Positions 45,958 through 57,872 of a stretch of 64,000 nucleotides of DNA are shown here, piece by piece (position 1 is the stretch's first letter; every line of letters begins with the position of its first letter). Location: positions 4,092,001 to 4,156,000 of the forward strand of contig OY752141.1 in assembly GCA_963573315.1 (NCBI GenBank), given 5' to 3'. Position numbers and translations under genes: made by a program. The notes under the pieces are model-generated. The model did no database searches and had not been told where the DNA came from. It was given only the letters and a program-made list of their open reading frames with translations. This DNA comes from Entomortierella parvispora. Its lineage: Eukaryota; Mortierellomycota; Mortierellomycetes; Mortierellales; Mortierellaceae.

Positions 45958-47580
45958 TTACCTCTTGTAAACACTCATGATCTTGGCGACAAAGGCTTCC
46001 AAATGGAAGATTGCCTTTTGACCCATCCGCAACCGATGTTCATAGAAGGCGGCCTCCTGTGCAAATTTCATCTTCAAATCGTTGCTTTCGACCCTCTCGA
46101 TCAGCTCCTTGGCCAAAGTCTTGAGGATCGTGGCTGCGTCAATACAATGGTTCAAGAGCTCGTAGAGCATCCCACGAACATGTTGCAGTCTTATAGGGGA
46201 AAAAGTGAACAAATAAGATGAGTTGCGGATTTCGACGTCAAACATGCAGTGCGCCTTCAATATTTGATCAAGAACTTACGACTCTGGATTCTGTGCCTTC
46301 AAAATTTGGTGCATCACTTGACGGACGAAATCCTCCCAGTCCATACGAGGTATTTCCTGGTTATCCTTAAAAGGGTGACTAGTTTACAAAAAGTTGTCAG
46401 TCGACCCACTCTACTAACAACCAACTGAGCGGCACAGCTCAGCAATAACAATAAAAGTGGCGTCCTACCATTGAACCTTGGCTGTCTCCAGCATCAAAAT
46501 CGCTCTTCTCAGATTACGCCCTGAATCTTCTGCCAGCCTTTGAGCCAGACTCTCGGGCAAAGGTCCACAGTGCTCCTTCTTGACGACTTTTTGCAATACT
46601 TTACAGATCTCGGGTACAGTAGGGGCGCCGACGCGGACAAGCAAGCAGCGGGATTGAATAGGTCCAATGATTTTGGAGGTCGTATTACAGCACATGATAA
46701 TTCGCAGATTGCCCATATATTTCTCCATTGTGCGACGCAATCCTGCCTGTGCATCCCTTGTCAACAGATCTGCTTCATGAATTACCACCACTAAAAAGAG
46801 GGGGGAAGAATCAATCAGGAAATGTGATTGAGAGAGACATATTCGAGATTCAGGCTCTATTTTCACGTTTGACCAATACCTTTGAATCGCTTTTGAGCAG
46901 AAGCATCAACCTGCTGTGTCTGGGCTACTTCCTTCAAAAGGTCCTGGATTACGACTCTATCATAGTTTCCAACATCGCTAGAAGATAGAATAAAGATAGC
47001 GTGTTAGGACCACTGGCTTGGATCCTGCCCCGTTGCTCCTTGTCCTTGATCTCCTCACCTTGGGTTAACTTCTAGATGATAATTGCTCGAAACGATGTTC
47101 AACTCCAGTTTTCTCTTTGACGGCGTCTCAAACATTCGCTGATCGATCTTGATCTGTTGAAAGAAAAGGAAACAATCCTGGCATTAGTCTCTCTGCAAGC
47201 GGAAGGTTGCGGTCGGTAATGAAAAGAGTAGGGGATATCTCTGACCAACTGTACCTTTTCAGAGCCGGCGCCAAAAAGCTCACGGAGGATTGCGACAACA
47301 CGGGTCTTCTTTCCTGCGCCTGGAGGCCCAAAAACGAGCATGTGGGGAAAGTCTCCCGAGGCGCACTAGAAGGCAAGGCGAGAGGTAAAGGGGCAAATGG
47401 TCTGTTTAGAGAAGAGTGCAGTGCATTTCTTGCATGAAGAAAAAGAAAAGAAGGCAAAAGAGAAGAAGCAGATGTAGAGAGTGGATTCATTACCAGCTTC
47501 TTCAGATGAGCCGAGAGATCAGCATGGTAGTCGAGCTTGTCGAGGTTGTTGGGGCGGTGCTTGTCTACCCAGAGAGCCAT
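45958..47580 (-). CDS. RFC3: Replication factor C small subunit (human RFC3/yeast Rfc5 type)
   Basis: Seven exons: 47580-47494, 47365-47255, 47153-47059, 46977-46880, 46790-46469, 46378-46280 and 46189-45958, giving 347 residues, a typical length. The start [20 protein letters not shown] matches the RFC3 signature. Walker A is GPPGAGKKT (residues 42-50). The Walker B region reads VVIHEADLL, lacking the canonical DEAD box as in human RFC3 and yeast Rfc5. The arginine-finger motif is QSRCLLVRV. The C-terminal collar helix ends [20 protein letters not shown]. The subunit is part of the five-protein clamp loader that opens PCNA at primer ends; alternative loaders share it. It is divergent from eIF5B, 294 bp between starts. 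Confidence 0.94.
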
Positions 47581-47874
47581 GATGGAGTGTGTGGTGAAGT
47601 GTGCCGTTGTCTGTTGACGAGAGGATGCAAAAGAAAAAGACCGACGCGAAGACAAGTGGTGGCAAACGCGTCCAACTCGCTTCGTTTCCAAACATCACGT
47701 GATTAGAGTGTTAACATGTGCGATCAGATCTGTGTTCTGTGACCACATTCCCTTTTTTTTTTTTTCTTGCAAGGACTCCTGTGAACATACAAAACGCCCG
47801 GTCCCTTTGATAGATTTCTCTTCTTTTTTCTCCACTCCACTCATTCATCGCATCCCCTTAGTGCCTCCATTGCA
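47581..47874. promoter_or_regulatory. Shared promoter between RFC3 and eIF5B
   Basis: This 294-bp head-to-head interval must hold both promoters. A T-rich run (47752-47766) and a CT-rich leader precede the eIF5B start. It also contains TCACGTGA at 47695-47702, a palindromic E-box core. Confidence 0.5.
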
Positions 47875-50800
47875 ATGCCGCCAAAGAAAAAGGGAAACAA
47901 GAAGCAAAAGGACGACTACTGGTACTGCCCATGACTCTACTCTCCCCCTCTTGCTTTCCTTCTTCCATTCCCTCTCTCAAACACGCTTTCTGTACGCAGA
48001 TCGCCTTTTTCATTTTTGCTCTCCTCGAAAACACCAACCGCAAAACACAAAAAAATTCCGCCCTTCCATATCTTCAGCTGCGGCAGCTCAAGGAGACGGA
48101 CAGACGGATATTGGAAGCATGCCGTAGCTTCTTCTTCCAATCCTTTTGCCTGGAGCAGTTAAAAAAAAAACCTTGTTACTCGAGATCAAAACTGCGGTCT
48201 AACACGTTTGTTGCTTCCTCTTCTCCCCTGACTAGGGATAACCCAGACGAGTTTGAGCAGGATCAAGAGGCTCTTGGTGCCACCAGCAATGCTGCGCCAG
48301 AGTCTGACGTCGTTATCCCCTCACATGTGGAGCACGACGATGACGATGGCGAGGGCGGTTTGATGGGCATGATTGCCAGGGCTTCCAAAAAGAAGAACCA
48401 GCCCAAGAAGGCCGCCACACCTGAGCCCGATGTCGACGAGGACTTGGACGATGGCGAACCCGTGGTCAGGATCAAGACCAAAAAGGAGAAGGAGCGTGAG
48501 AAGAAGGAGCGCGAAAAGGAAAAGAAGCGCCTTGCCGCAGCTCAAGCCAAGAAGGACAACCCCGAGCCCGAGAAGAAGCAGGAAGAGAAGGCCGCAGCCC
48601 CCACCCCTGCCCCTGCCCCTGCTGCTTCTGCTGCTCAGGATGACGAGGACGAGGACGATGATGAGGACACTGGATCAAAGTCCAAGAACAAGAAGAAGAA
48701 GAAAAAGGCCGCTCCCAAGGAGGAGGTCAAGCCCAAGAAGAAGGGACCCGCAGGATTGGGCGCTCTCAAAGTAAGGATAGGACCGAAACCAACCTGGATC
48801 ATGGATCAGAGATATCTTTTGCCAATTTTGCATATGGATACCATAGTGCAAGTAACCCTGTGGTCGATACCATCTCTTTCTAGACATCTTACTATTGTTT
48901 GTTCCTGTACTTCTATAGGCTATGTTGGAGAAGCAAAAGGCAGAGGAAGAGGAGCTTCGTCGTCTGGCGGAGGAAGAGGAGCGCAAGGAGGCTGAGAGAC
49001 TTCGCCTGATCGAGGAAGAGGAGGCTGCCAAGGCCGCCCTCAAGGCCAAGAAGAAGGAGAAGGAAAAGGCAAAGAAGGAGCAGATGCGCAAAGATGGAAC
49101 TCTTTTGACCAAGGCCCAGAAGGAAGCCCAGCAAAAGGCCGCACTTCGCAAGCAGCAACTTTTGGAGTCTGGTGTCATTGTCGAGGGTCTTGAGAACAAC
49201 GCGGCTGAGGCTGCTGACAAGAAGAAGAAGGTCGTCTATGGCAACAAGAAGAAGAAGGGACCCCAGGCAACCTCAACCCCACCTCCCTCATCGCCCAAGA
49301 TCGCCTCTGCACCCGTTCAGGTCGTGACCCCCGTTTCGGCTGCCGTTTCAGAAAAGGACGAGGAAGAAGAGGCTGACGACTGGGAAGCCGCTGCCGAGAA
49401 GGTCGACGAGGAGGTCGATGACTGGGAGGCTGCTGCTGAGAAGGAGTCTGAGGAGGAGGATGTCAAGGACAGCTGGGATCAGAGCAGTGAAGAGGAAGAG
49501 GAGAAGCCAAAGCCCGCCCCCAAGGCCGCCGCTCCTGCCAAGGCTGCCCCTGCCAAGGCTGCCCCTGCCCCTGCCCCTACCAAGGCCGCTCCCGTCAAGA
49601 ATGCCCCCGCCACAAAGGCTGCCCCTGCTAAGGGTGCTCCCGCCAAGAAGGGTGTCCCTGCCAAGAAGGAAGAGTCCGAGTCCGAGTCTGAAGAGGACTC
49701 TGATGATGAGTCTGATGATGAGTCTGACGATTCCGACGATTCTTCGGACTACTCTGACTCTGACTCTGACTCTGACAGAGAGACCTCGACCGCTTTGGCT
49801 GAGCGTCTCCGTAAGGAGCAGGCTGCTAAGCGTAGAAAGGAGCGTGTTGCTGCCGCTATGGCTGCTCGATCCAAGGATGATTTGCGCTCGCCTATTTGCT
49901 GTATTTTGGGACACGTCGACACAGGAAAGGTATGACAACTACCATTCCAATGGACTCTCTTGACTTCTGGATGATTAGATGAAGAGTGGCGAGGAAACTA
50001 ATATATATCTTCCCTTGGATATTCTTTAGACAAAATTGCTGGACAAGATTCGTCAAACCAACGTTCAGGAGGGCGAAGCTGGAGGAATTACTCAGCAGAT
50101 CGGTGCCACCTACTTCCCTCTGGAAACCATCAAGCAAAAGACAGCTGTTTTGAACAAGGATGGATCCAGGGAATACAAGCTCCCCGGTCTCTTGATCATC
50201 GATACTCCCGGACACGAGTCTTTCACGAACATGCGTTCCCGTGGATCCTCGCTTTGTAACATTGCCATTTTGGTCGTCGATATCATGCACGGTCTCGAAC
50301 CCCAAACACTCGAGTCTCTCAAGCTTTTGCGTGACAAGAAGACTCCCTTCATTGTTGCCTTGAACAAGATTGATCGTATCTACGGCTGGAAGGCCATCCC
50401 TGACAACTCTTTCCAGGATTCGCTCTCCAAGCAGACTGTCTCTGTCCAGCGCGAGTTTGAGACCCGTGTCGAAGCAACCATTACCGCCTTCCAGGAGAAC
50501 GGATTGAACGCTTGCCTGCACTATGACAACAAGAACATGGGCAAGTACGTGTCCTTGGTCCCCACTTCTGCCCACACTGGTGAAGGTATCCCTGACATGA
50601 TCATGCTCTTGGTCGAGTTGACTCAGACCCGTATGAGTGAAAAGTTGATGTACATTTCCGAGTTGGAGTGTACGATTTTGGAAGTCAAGGTTATCGAGGG
50701 TCTCGGTACCACAATCGATGTCGTCCTCTCGAACGGTGTCTTGAGGGAAGGAGACCGCATTGTTCTCTGCGGTCTCTCTGGAGCGATTGCCACAAACGTT

Positions 50801-51903
50801 CGTGCATTGTTGACGCCTCAGCCCCTTCGTGAGTTGCGTGTCAAGTCTGCCTATGTCCATCACAAGGAAGTCAAGGCTTCGTTGGGAGTCAAGATTTCTG
50901 CCCCTGATCTGGAGAAGGCCGTCGCTGGTTCGCGTTTGATGGTTGTTGGACCCGATGATGACGAAGATGAGCTGATGGACGAGGTCGAGAGTGATTTGAA
51001 GACCCTGTTGACATCGATTGACAAGTCAGGAAACGGAGTGTGCGTGCAGGCCTCGACTTTGGGATCTCTGGAGGCTTTGCTCGAGTTCTTGCGTGTTTCC
51101 AAGATTCCCGTCTCTGGAATCAACATTGGACCTGTTCACAAGAAGGATATCATGCGCGCCAGTACCATGTTGGAAAAGTCCAAGGAATTGGCTTGTTTGC
51201 TCTGTTTTGATGTCAAGGTGGACAAGGAAGCTGAGCAGATGGCAGAGGAGATGGGTATCCGCATCTTCAAGGCCGATATTATTTACCACTTGTTTGATCA
51301 GTTCACGGCCTACCACAAGCAGTTGACAGAAGAGCGTCGCAAGGATCAGGCTCCTTCGGCCGTCTTCCCTTGTGTGCTCAAGATGATGCCCGGCGCCATT
51401 TTCAACAAGAAGGACCCCATTATTATCGGAGTTGATGTCGTGGACGGTGTCATGAAGCAAGGAACACCTCTGTGTGTGGTTAATGTGAATCCCGAGACCA
51501 AGGCCAAGGAAATTGTGTACTTGGGCAAGATCACATCGATGGAGCAGAACCACAAGCAGGTCGAGACAGTCAAGAAGGGTGGCTCTGGAGGAGGTGTGGC
51601 CATCAAGATTGAGTGTGCGGTTTACGAGAACGCAAAGACGTTTGGCAGACATTTCAACGAACAATCTGAAATCATCTCCCAGATCTCGCGCGAGTCCATT
51701 AATATTCTCAAGGAGTCCTTCCGTAACGATTTGACAAAGGAGGAGTGGGCTTTGGTTGTTAAGCTGAAGGCCAAGTACGTGTCGATTGTAGTTTTGCTTT
51801 CAAAGTACTATGAGACATCCTTGAGATTGCGTTTCCTTTTGCTAACCAAGTCTTTGTTTTTTCTTTTGCTGCCTTTCCCATCAATAGGTTGGATATTGTT
51901 TAG
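47875..51903 (+). CDS. FUN12: Translation initiation factor eIF5B
   Basis: Five exons, 47875-47921, 48236-48770, 48919-49929, 50030-51774 and 51888-51903, encode 1,117 residues. The N-terminal half is Lys/Glu/Ala-rich and charged (start [16 protein letters not shown]), as usual for eukaryotic eIF5B. The GTPase domain starts at residue 525: GHVDTGKT (split by intron 3), [13 protein letters not shown] (switch 1), DTPGHESF (589), NKID (about 643) and SAHTGEG. The C-terminal domains II-IV end with the conserved KLDIV, provided only by the 16-nt last exon. eIF5B joins the ribosomal subunits after start-codon selection. Intron 1 is 314 nt, longer than most here. Codon choice is strongly C-biased, in line with high expression. 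Confidence 0.95.
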
Positions 51904-52448
51904 AAAGTCAATTATTTTACCAAAAAAAAGCATGTGTTTTTTCCCTTTTTCAATTCTTGAGTGAGTGGGTGGGTGCTTGTGGGTTCGTGGGTGCGTGTGG
52001 GTGCGGATGTGGGTGTGTGTGAGTGTGTGGAATGTGGGGTGTGGTAATGTGGAGTGTGGTGATGTGGGATGGGTCATTGTCACCTGGGGTTAACTACCGT
52101 AGCAGTCATCGCGACCGTTGCTCCGGCGCACAATCGATTGTCCAAGGTAAGTCAAGATACCAGAAGCAAGTAAACTAGACCACAGATGTCAGGAAGAGAC
52201 CCCTCCCCCCCACCTGTCCCACAAGTTTGTAAACAGCTGCCTGCTGTCAGTTGGAGGATGTATTATGATACAGCGAGCATGTCGTTTTATATTTATTTGC
52301 TACGGCGTTCCAGAGGATTGTAAAGACCCTACCCCCTCCCCTTTTCGGATGTGTGTGTGAAGATGAAAAGGAAGGTGGTGAAGTTTTCGTTTTTTTCAAA
52401 AACAAAACAAAAAACAGAAACAGAAACCTGAGAACAAAACAACGTTCT
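51904..52448. other. Convergent intergenic region with GT-rich repeat
   Basis: 3' UTRs of eIF5B (+) and Pob3 (-) meet here. A GTGGGTG/GTGTG-rich tract covers about 51962-52075 and a C-run lies at 52201-52212. No gene is supported. Confidence 0.45.
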
Positions 52449-54569
52449 CTACTTTTTGGACTTCTTGGCAGGTCTTTCCTCATCATCCTTGTCATCCTCG
52501 TCGCCCGATCCTGCAGAGCCGTCCGAGTCACTAACATTCTCATCGAATTCCTCGGCCACATCACTTTCACTTTCGGCCACAAAGTCCTCATCGGCTACAA
52601 TTATTTCGAGAAAAGAAAAAAGTGTTAAAAATAAGAATAACACATGATACGAACAGTCCAGTAAACAGCAAACAGAGGGGAGGGGGGGAAGACAGCAAAG
52701 GGTGTATCGACTTACGACTTGAATCACCGTCATCATCATCATCGCCCCCAAAGTCCTGAACAACCGATTTACGCTTTCTCTTGCCGGTATCCTCCTCCGA
52801 TTCTGAGTCCTCGGCCATCTCGACATAACGTCCCGAGGTCTCGTCATCCATGGACTTTGTCTTGATCTTCTTGTTCTGCATGAACTCGTTAAGGTTGTTA
52901 TACTCTTCACGGTTGATGCTCGAGAAAGAATAGTCCACACCTGACTTCATGTTGAACTTCAGGTCAAAGGTTCTAGACGCGGACGAGACTCCACCACCGA
53001 CACGCGAGAACGTCACCGATCCAATCTCGGAGTGGGGGATAAACGTTGGGGGCTTTGGAATGAACAAGAACGACTTATCCAAAGGATAGAGCACTCCCTC
53101 GTTTGCCTTCATCGAACACTTGATCGCCGATTGACTGTGATAACTCTTGAAGAACTCGGATGGGATCGTCACCCGACGACCCGTCAAGGCCTTGAATAGT
53201 GTACTCACTACCTCATATGTCCTTGTCTCGTACTTCTTCTCCAACTTGCCCTCGTATTTCGTCGCCAATGTCTCGTCGTCCAGGTTCAAGGTGACATCTG
53301 TTTCTTCCTCACGCACAAACTGGAAAACCAAGAATGGGTACCGGGTCTGTCCCTGACGCAGTGGGGGGTCCAAGCCAATGACAAAAAGAACGTGCACATC
53401 GTCGGGCTTGGGCAACAAGAACAACTTGATAATACTGGTGTAAGCAATCTTGTAGTCGGTCGTCTTTCCGCGCAGGCGCAAAAACGTGGGGAACATGTCG
53501 ATATCGTAACGTCCACGAGGAGTCAAGCACAACGTCTCTGAGAACAATACAATGCCATCTCCTGGTGCGGCATCTCCAATGTCAGCGTGATCCTTGATGG
53601 CGTTGTAGAACAGCTGAGTTATTGTTGTTTTTGTTGTGGTGATGGGTTTGAGATAAGTAGTAGTTAGTATTCAACTTGAAACAAAAAAAAATCCATTTCA
53701 TGCGTCCAAACGGCTCTGCTTCCACTTACATTGGCTGCACTCTCTTCCTCGACATCTCCTTCCTGGGCCTTGTTTCCTGGAATATAAAAACGCATCTCGA
53801 CCAGCTGATCGCCCTTCTTGTTGACTGGGGCTCCAGTCTCGCCATCGGGTCCGCCCAGCTCCAGCATGACCTCGTGCTTGGCCGTCAGGGAGGTGTTGGT
53901 GACCTCCTTGAGAGGGATCTCAAACATTTCCTTGTTCTGGACATTGAACAGCAACTGGTTGTCTATTGTTGAAGTCGGGTCGAGATATCAGCCAAGAAAT
54001 TAGCATCAGTTGTCCTTTCTCTCCCGAACGATCCAGATCCAGTCCACATGCCAGAGCAAAGAAGCAAGAAAAAGAGAAAAAAGGTGACTCCTCATACTCA
54101 TGAAATCGGTCTTGCCCCAGTTCCAGCCTCTGACACTCAGTTCCTTTGTCTCCAGAGTCAATCCGTAGTTGGTCTTGATGATCTCTTTCAGCTTGTCATA
54201 GTCCTAGAAGAAGGGCAGTGTATAGTAAACAAAAGAAAAAGCTGTCAACAAAACAAAACGAACTCCACCATGCGCAGTTTGCTAGACATTGCTGCCTCCC
54301 CCCTTGTACAATCAAAAAGAATTCGAGCCTACATCACGCTGGAATCCATCAAACTTGACAATGGTGTTGTCCCGCAACTGAAGTCGAAGCTGGAAATTGC
54401 GAGCAGCACGAATCCAGTACATCTTTCGGAGATCAGCATCTCTAACGGTGAACAGCTTTTCGACAGTGCGGGCCTTCCAACCCAATCCACTCGCGGCAAG
54501 ACGCAGCAGTCCGAGCTCGGGGGCATTGCCCAGGTAAATGTCGTCAAACTGGTTGACCTTGTCGCTCAT
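52449..54569 (-). CDS. POB3: FACT histone chaperone subunit Pob3 (SSRP1 without HMG box)
   Basis: Five exons, 54569-54333, 54203-54098, 53962-53730, 53613-52716 and 52594-52449, encode 539 residues, matching yeast Pob3 (about 550). The N-terminal domain reads YLGNAPELGLLRLAASGLGW, then LSVRGWNWGK and NNQLLFNVQNKEMFEIPL. The middle double-PH region contains LCLTPRGRYDIDMFPTFLRL, RLRGKTTDYKIAY and IGLDPPLRQGQTRYPFLVFQ. The C-terminus is acidic (VSDSDGSAGSGDEDDKDDEE) and ends in a basic KKSKK. As in other fungi the HMG box of animal SSRP1 is absent, and a separate Nhp6-like protein normally supplies it. With Spt16 it forms FACT, which handles H2A-H2B dimers during transcription and replication. 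All splice phases agree. Confidence 0.94.
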
Positions 54570-55599
54570 GATTGGTACGAGTGAGGGGTGCGAGTATTAT
54601 GAGTGAGTGTGTGGAGAGTAGAGGAGGTGGTGGGTCGTTCAAGAACAGGAAAAAACGGATTTCTGTCGGTTTGTCTGTTTCTGGGTTTGGTCCTGGTCTT
54701 GGTCCTGGTCCTGGTCGAGTCTCGTCTGTCCTTGATGGATGTCCCTGTGGAATCGCTTTGAGGAAGTGATGTTCAAAAGGGTGCAGAGCAAAGCAACAAG
54801 AAGGGCCGCCGCCAAACGCGCGAGAGGGGGCAGCTGCAGCTCACGCGATCTGATCAACATCTTTTGCGTCACACCGTCATTGTTTGGATTTAACAGTCCT
54901 TTATTTCCATGCAATATACTTTGGGTTGGTGGCAAACATGACACGCGCGCGATCGAGATGTCACCCTCTCTGCCAGTGTCTGCCAGCAGCCGTCGTCTCT
55001 TTTTCCAGCAGAAACAGTAGACAAGAATAAATACAATAAATAAACTTGAAAACAAGGCTACCTGGATTTTGAGAATCAGTCTGTTTCCACAATCAGTGGC
55101 GAAGATATGGGATTTTCGATTTTATGATCCAGATCGGTGCTCCTTGATGAGAAACGCTCAATGAATTTGGTCCCTTGCGTGAGCAATGACTTTTACTAGT
55201 CGACATTGCTGTTCAAAGTCGTTGGTCACCTGACAGTTATGGTAACTTCAAGTGCGGCCTCGGATCTGCTTGCGATACACCAATACCCATTCAAGTGCAC
55301 ACCGCGTCTTCAACAGCGTTTTGTCCTTGCGTCCTTGCGTACCCTGGATGTTCTCCAAGATATACGAAAGGATCATCCACCTCTTTCAGTCATCTATCTT
55401 GCGAATTGATCACTCAAAAGCTCAAAGTGGAGAAGCAGCGGGGACAAGGCAAAGTTGACGGGTTCTGAGCAAACAGGTAGCAATTGCTTCTTGCCACTTC
55501 ATCGTCTCCCCTTTGTTGAGTCACCTTTCTTCCTCAACACTGCCTTTTGTTATGATAGCTCTTTTCTCATTCCTCACCCTTCTGCTCCATCGTCCTGTT
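54570..55599. other. Intergenic region upstream of Pob3 and the ICMT-like fragment
   Basis: It holds the Pob3 promoter, with a short repeat of GGTCCTGGT-type units around 54685-54715. The remainder shows no coding signal. Confidence 0.4.
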
Positions 55600-55910
55600 C
55601 AAGGCTCATCAAGGCCCTTTGTATCCCTCTTGGGACAGCGTCCTGTGTTGTATCTGTGACCCCATCCAGAACTTTTCGCGGCGGGCGGCAAAGACCAAAT
55701 GTAAAGATTCGCAGCGAGGGCAGATTCTTGGACATGGTCTTTGTCAATTGGCCCCCTTCCATATTCAAATACCTAGTCTTTTTCTTAGGTATCAGTTACA
55801 TTGCGTGTATGCTTTGGATGGACAGACTTGTTGTACTCGTGGACGGTCGCCAGAATACCAATGCACCACCAGGATTACCCTTGCTTGTTAAAGACAGCTT
55901 TCAGAGTTGA
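55600..55910 (+). pseudogene. Truncated copy of the ICMT-like methyltransferase gene
   Basis: The frame carries IKALCIPLGTASCVVSVTPS, then KIRSEGRFLDMVFVNWPPSI and ACMLWMDRLVV. It aligns block for block with the first 95 or so residues of the intact gene at 57873 (VKALCIAVGAASFV, KIRSEGKFLDQIFVNWLPTI, GFMVWMDRLIK). The codon matching the intact start Met is not ATG, although an in-frame Met exists upstream at 55455 in non-homologous sequence. The frame stops at 55910 before any of the catalytic C-terminal half. This is most simply a 5' fragment of a tandem duplicate. It could encode a short one-pass membrane protein, but nothing supports that. Confidence 0.6.
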
Positions 55911-57872
55911 AAACTTGGCGCTTTGTCTTCTTTTTTTTTTTTTTTCTTACATAAGAGCATGTCTCGAATACTATTCTTTCGAGAGGGAAAGGGGGAGACA
56001 AAAACACCGTAACAGGATCAAAAAAAACGCGTGTGAGGAGTGAATAGGGTCGAAGAGCCAATCCAAGGTTTTTGTTCCTCATGGAAATAAGGAATCACCA
56101 CACAAAGCTCTTTGAGATTGACACGTTCGGAGCGTCTTCTTCCATTGCTCTTTCTTCACGTTGTTGGGTTGATTGGGAGGAGGGCAATTCTCGAATTTTT
56201 TTTTCTTTTTTTTCATCCAGTTCGATCTCGGGGGAGAAGAAAAGGGTTATTTGCTTCTCCACGTAACAAAGAATGAGGGACACAGAGTCTGGTCTGCCTG
56301 TTTGACCATGATGTTCCTGAAGAAAAAAGACCCCACATCCCTCACCCAACCGACTCAATTCAGAGACACAATTGATCAGAATGGGCTGGAGTGAGCCCCC
56401 CCCCCCTAGGTCACTCTCGCGAATGGTCAGAACGCGATGACCTTTGGCTGCGCCTTACTCAGTTTTCTATAGATAGTCCTTGTTCCAAATGTAACCTTGG
56501 GAGCATCGGCAGCTTTGTGGCTGAACACTGGTCTGTGCGCTTGTGATGTCAGAGTTGTATGACTTCACTGTATATCATATCCAAAAACGAATGCAACCCA
56601 TCGGGCTTGGTCTTTGAATCTCGGTATTGTGTGTTGGAAGAGATCAGACTTGATCACCCAAACAAGGCCGATTAAGGATTTTCGGGGTGACAATTGAACG
56701 GTTACAAGATCATAAACTTCAGGAATAGAATCTTGGTATGTTGTTTCTCTCAGAAAGCACGTAGTATAGAACAGTGACCAATGGGCCTCTTGTTCAATTC
56801 GATGACAAATGATAGATGTTGGACAGACCTGTGCCAGGTATTCATTCAAAAACTGACTTCAAAGATTCTCGTCATACAAACTCGACGAGATGGAGCGATT
56901 CCTCAGGCGTGACGGACGACTTTTCATGACAAAGGGGTAGTGCTTATGATCCCTACCATCGTCGTGCATTGGTTAGGGACGAGGGTGTACAAGGTTACTT
57001 GATTCCAAGACTGAGGTAAGCTGGCCTTCTCTGATCTTGTGGCAAGAGTATCAAGTGATGGCGGCGGCCGCTTACTGCGGCCCACTTGAGCTCCACCCGG
57101 GCAACCAATCGCACTGGAAGATTTACGAGGGATACAACACTACAACCCCGCGAAAAGAAAAGAACAGGTGCTCCAAAAGACTTGAATCTTGTGTTCCATT
57201 AGCAAAAGGTAGACTACGACAGGTGCATTGAAAATACGGGACGGCGGGAGTTCGAATCTAAACCCCGCTCTTCAGGACGTCTGGACGTCTTTCTTGTTTC
57301 GGGTGTGTTCAGATGCTCCTTGGATCGAAAAATGGGATTTGTTTGTTGGAGATTTGGTCTTTTTTTCTTGCACACATGTCTGTCCAATGGACCTGCAGTA
57401 GACAAAAATTGTCAGAAACCCCTTCGAACGGAGAGACGAACTAAACTCCTTTTTTTTAAGGATAATGGACGAGCAGTTCTGCCGAACTGACGTTCATCCC
57501 CATATCTAGCCAGATTTCCCTAGTTCCCCGATCTCCTATCTTTTCTATTTCTTTTTTTTTGTTTTTTTTTTTTTGTACCTGTTGTGGATTTCATGCCAGA
57601 ATTTCGACGTCCGAGAAGTCTTGGAGTCCCCCTTACCAACGCTGCCCCACTTACCACGCCGCCCCATTACTCCGTGAAAAGTAACCTTATGTGAACTTTA
57701 AGTTTTACACTTTTACTTGTATTGTAGTCACGTCTTTGGGGACTTTCTCTCGTTTTTGGAGTTGTAAAAAAGTCCTCTCTCAATATCTTTTTTTGCTTTT
57801 CTCACTCTTCACCTCAACCCATCTCCTTCCCACCTCCTCATTCAGAGCAAAAAAAAAGAAAAAAAAAAAACA
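55911..57872. other. Long intergenic region between ICMT-like fragment and gene
   Basis: No gene is supported. A C run is present at 56394-56407. A short piece (56360-56395) resembles 59523-59560, and both could start with codons for MGWSE. Poly(T) runs flank the ICMT leader at 57545-57575. Confidence 0.4.

Noticed and set aside
49892-50863. 323-codon antisense open frame opposite eIF5B
   Set aside because: It mirrors the codon bias of a highly expressed gene; the plus strand is an unmistakable GTPase domain.
57228-57285. tRNA-like box B (GAGTTCGAATCT) with a GC hairpin
   Set aside because: The T-stem bases do not pair, no A box lies at the right distance upstream, and no acceptor stem can be drawn.
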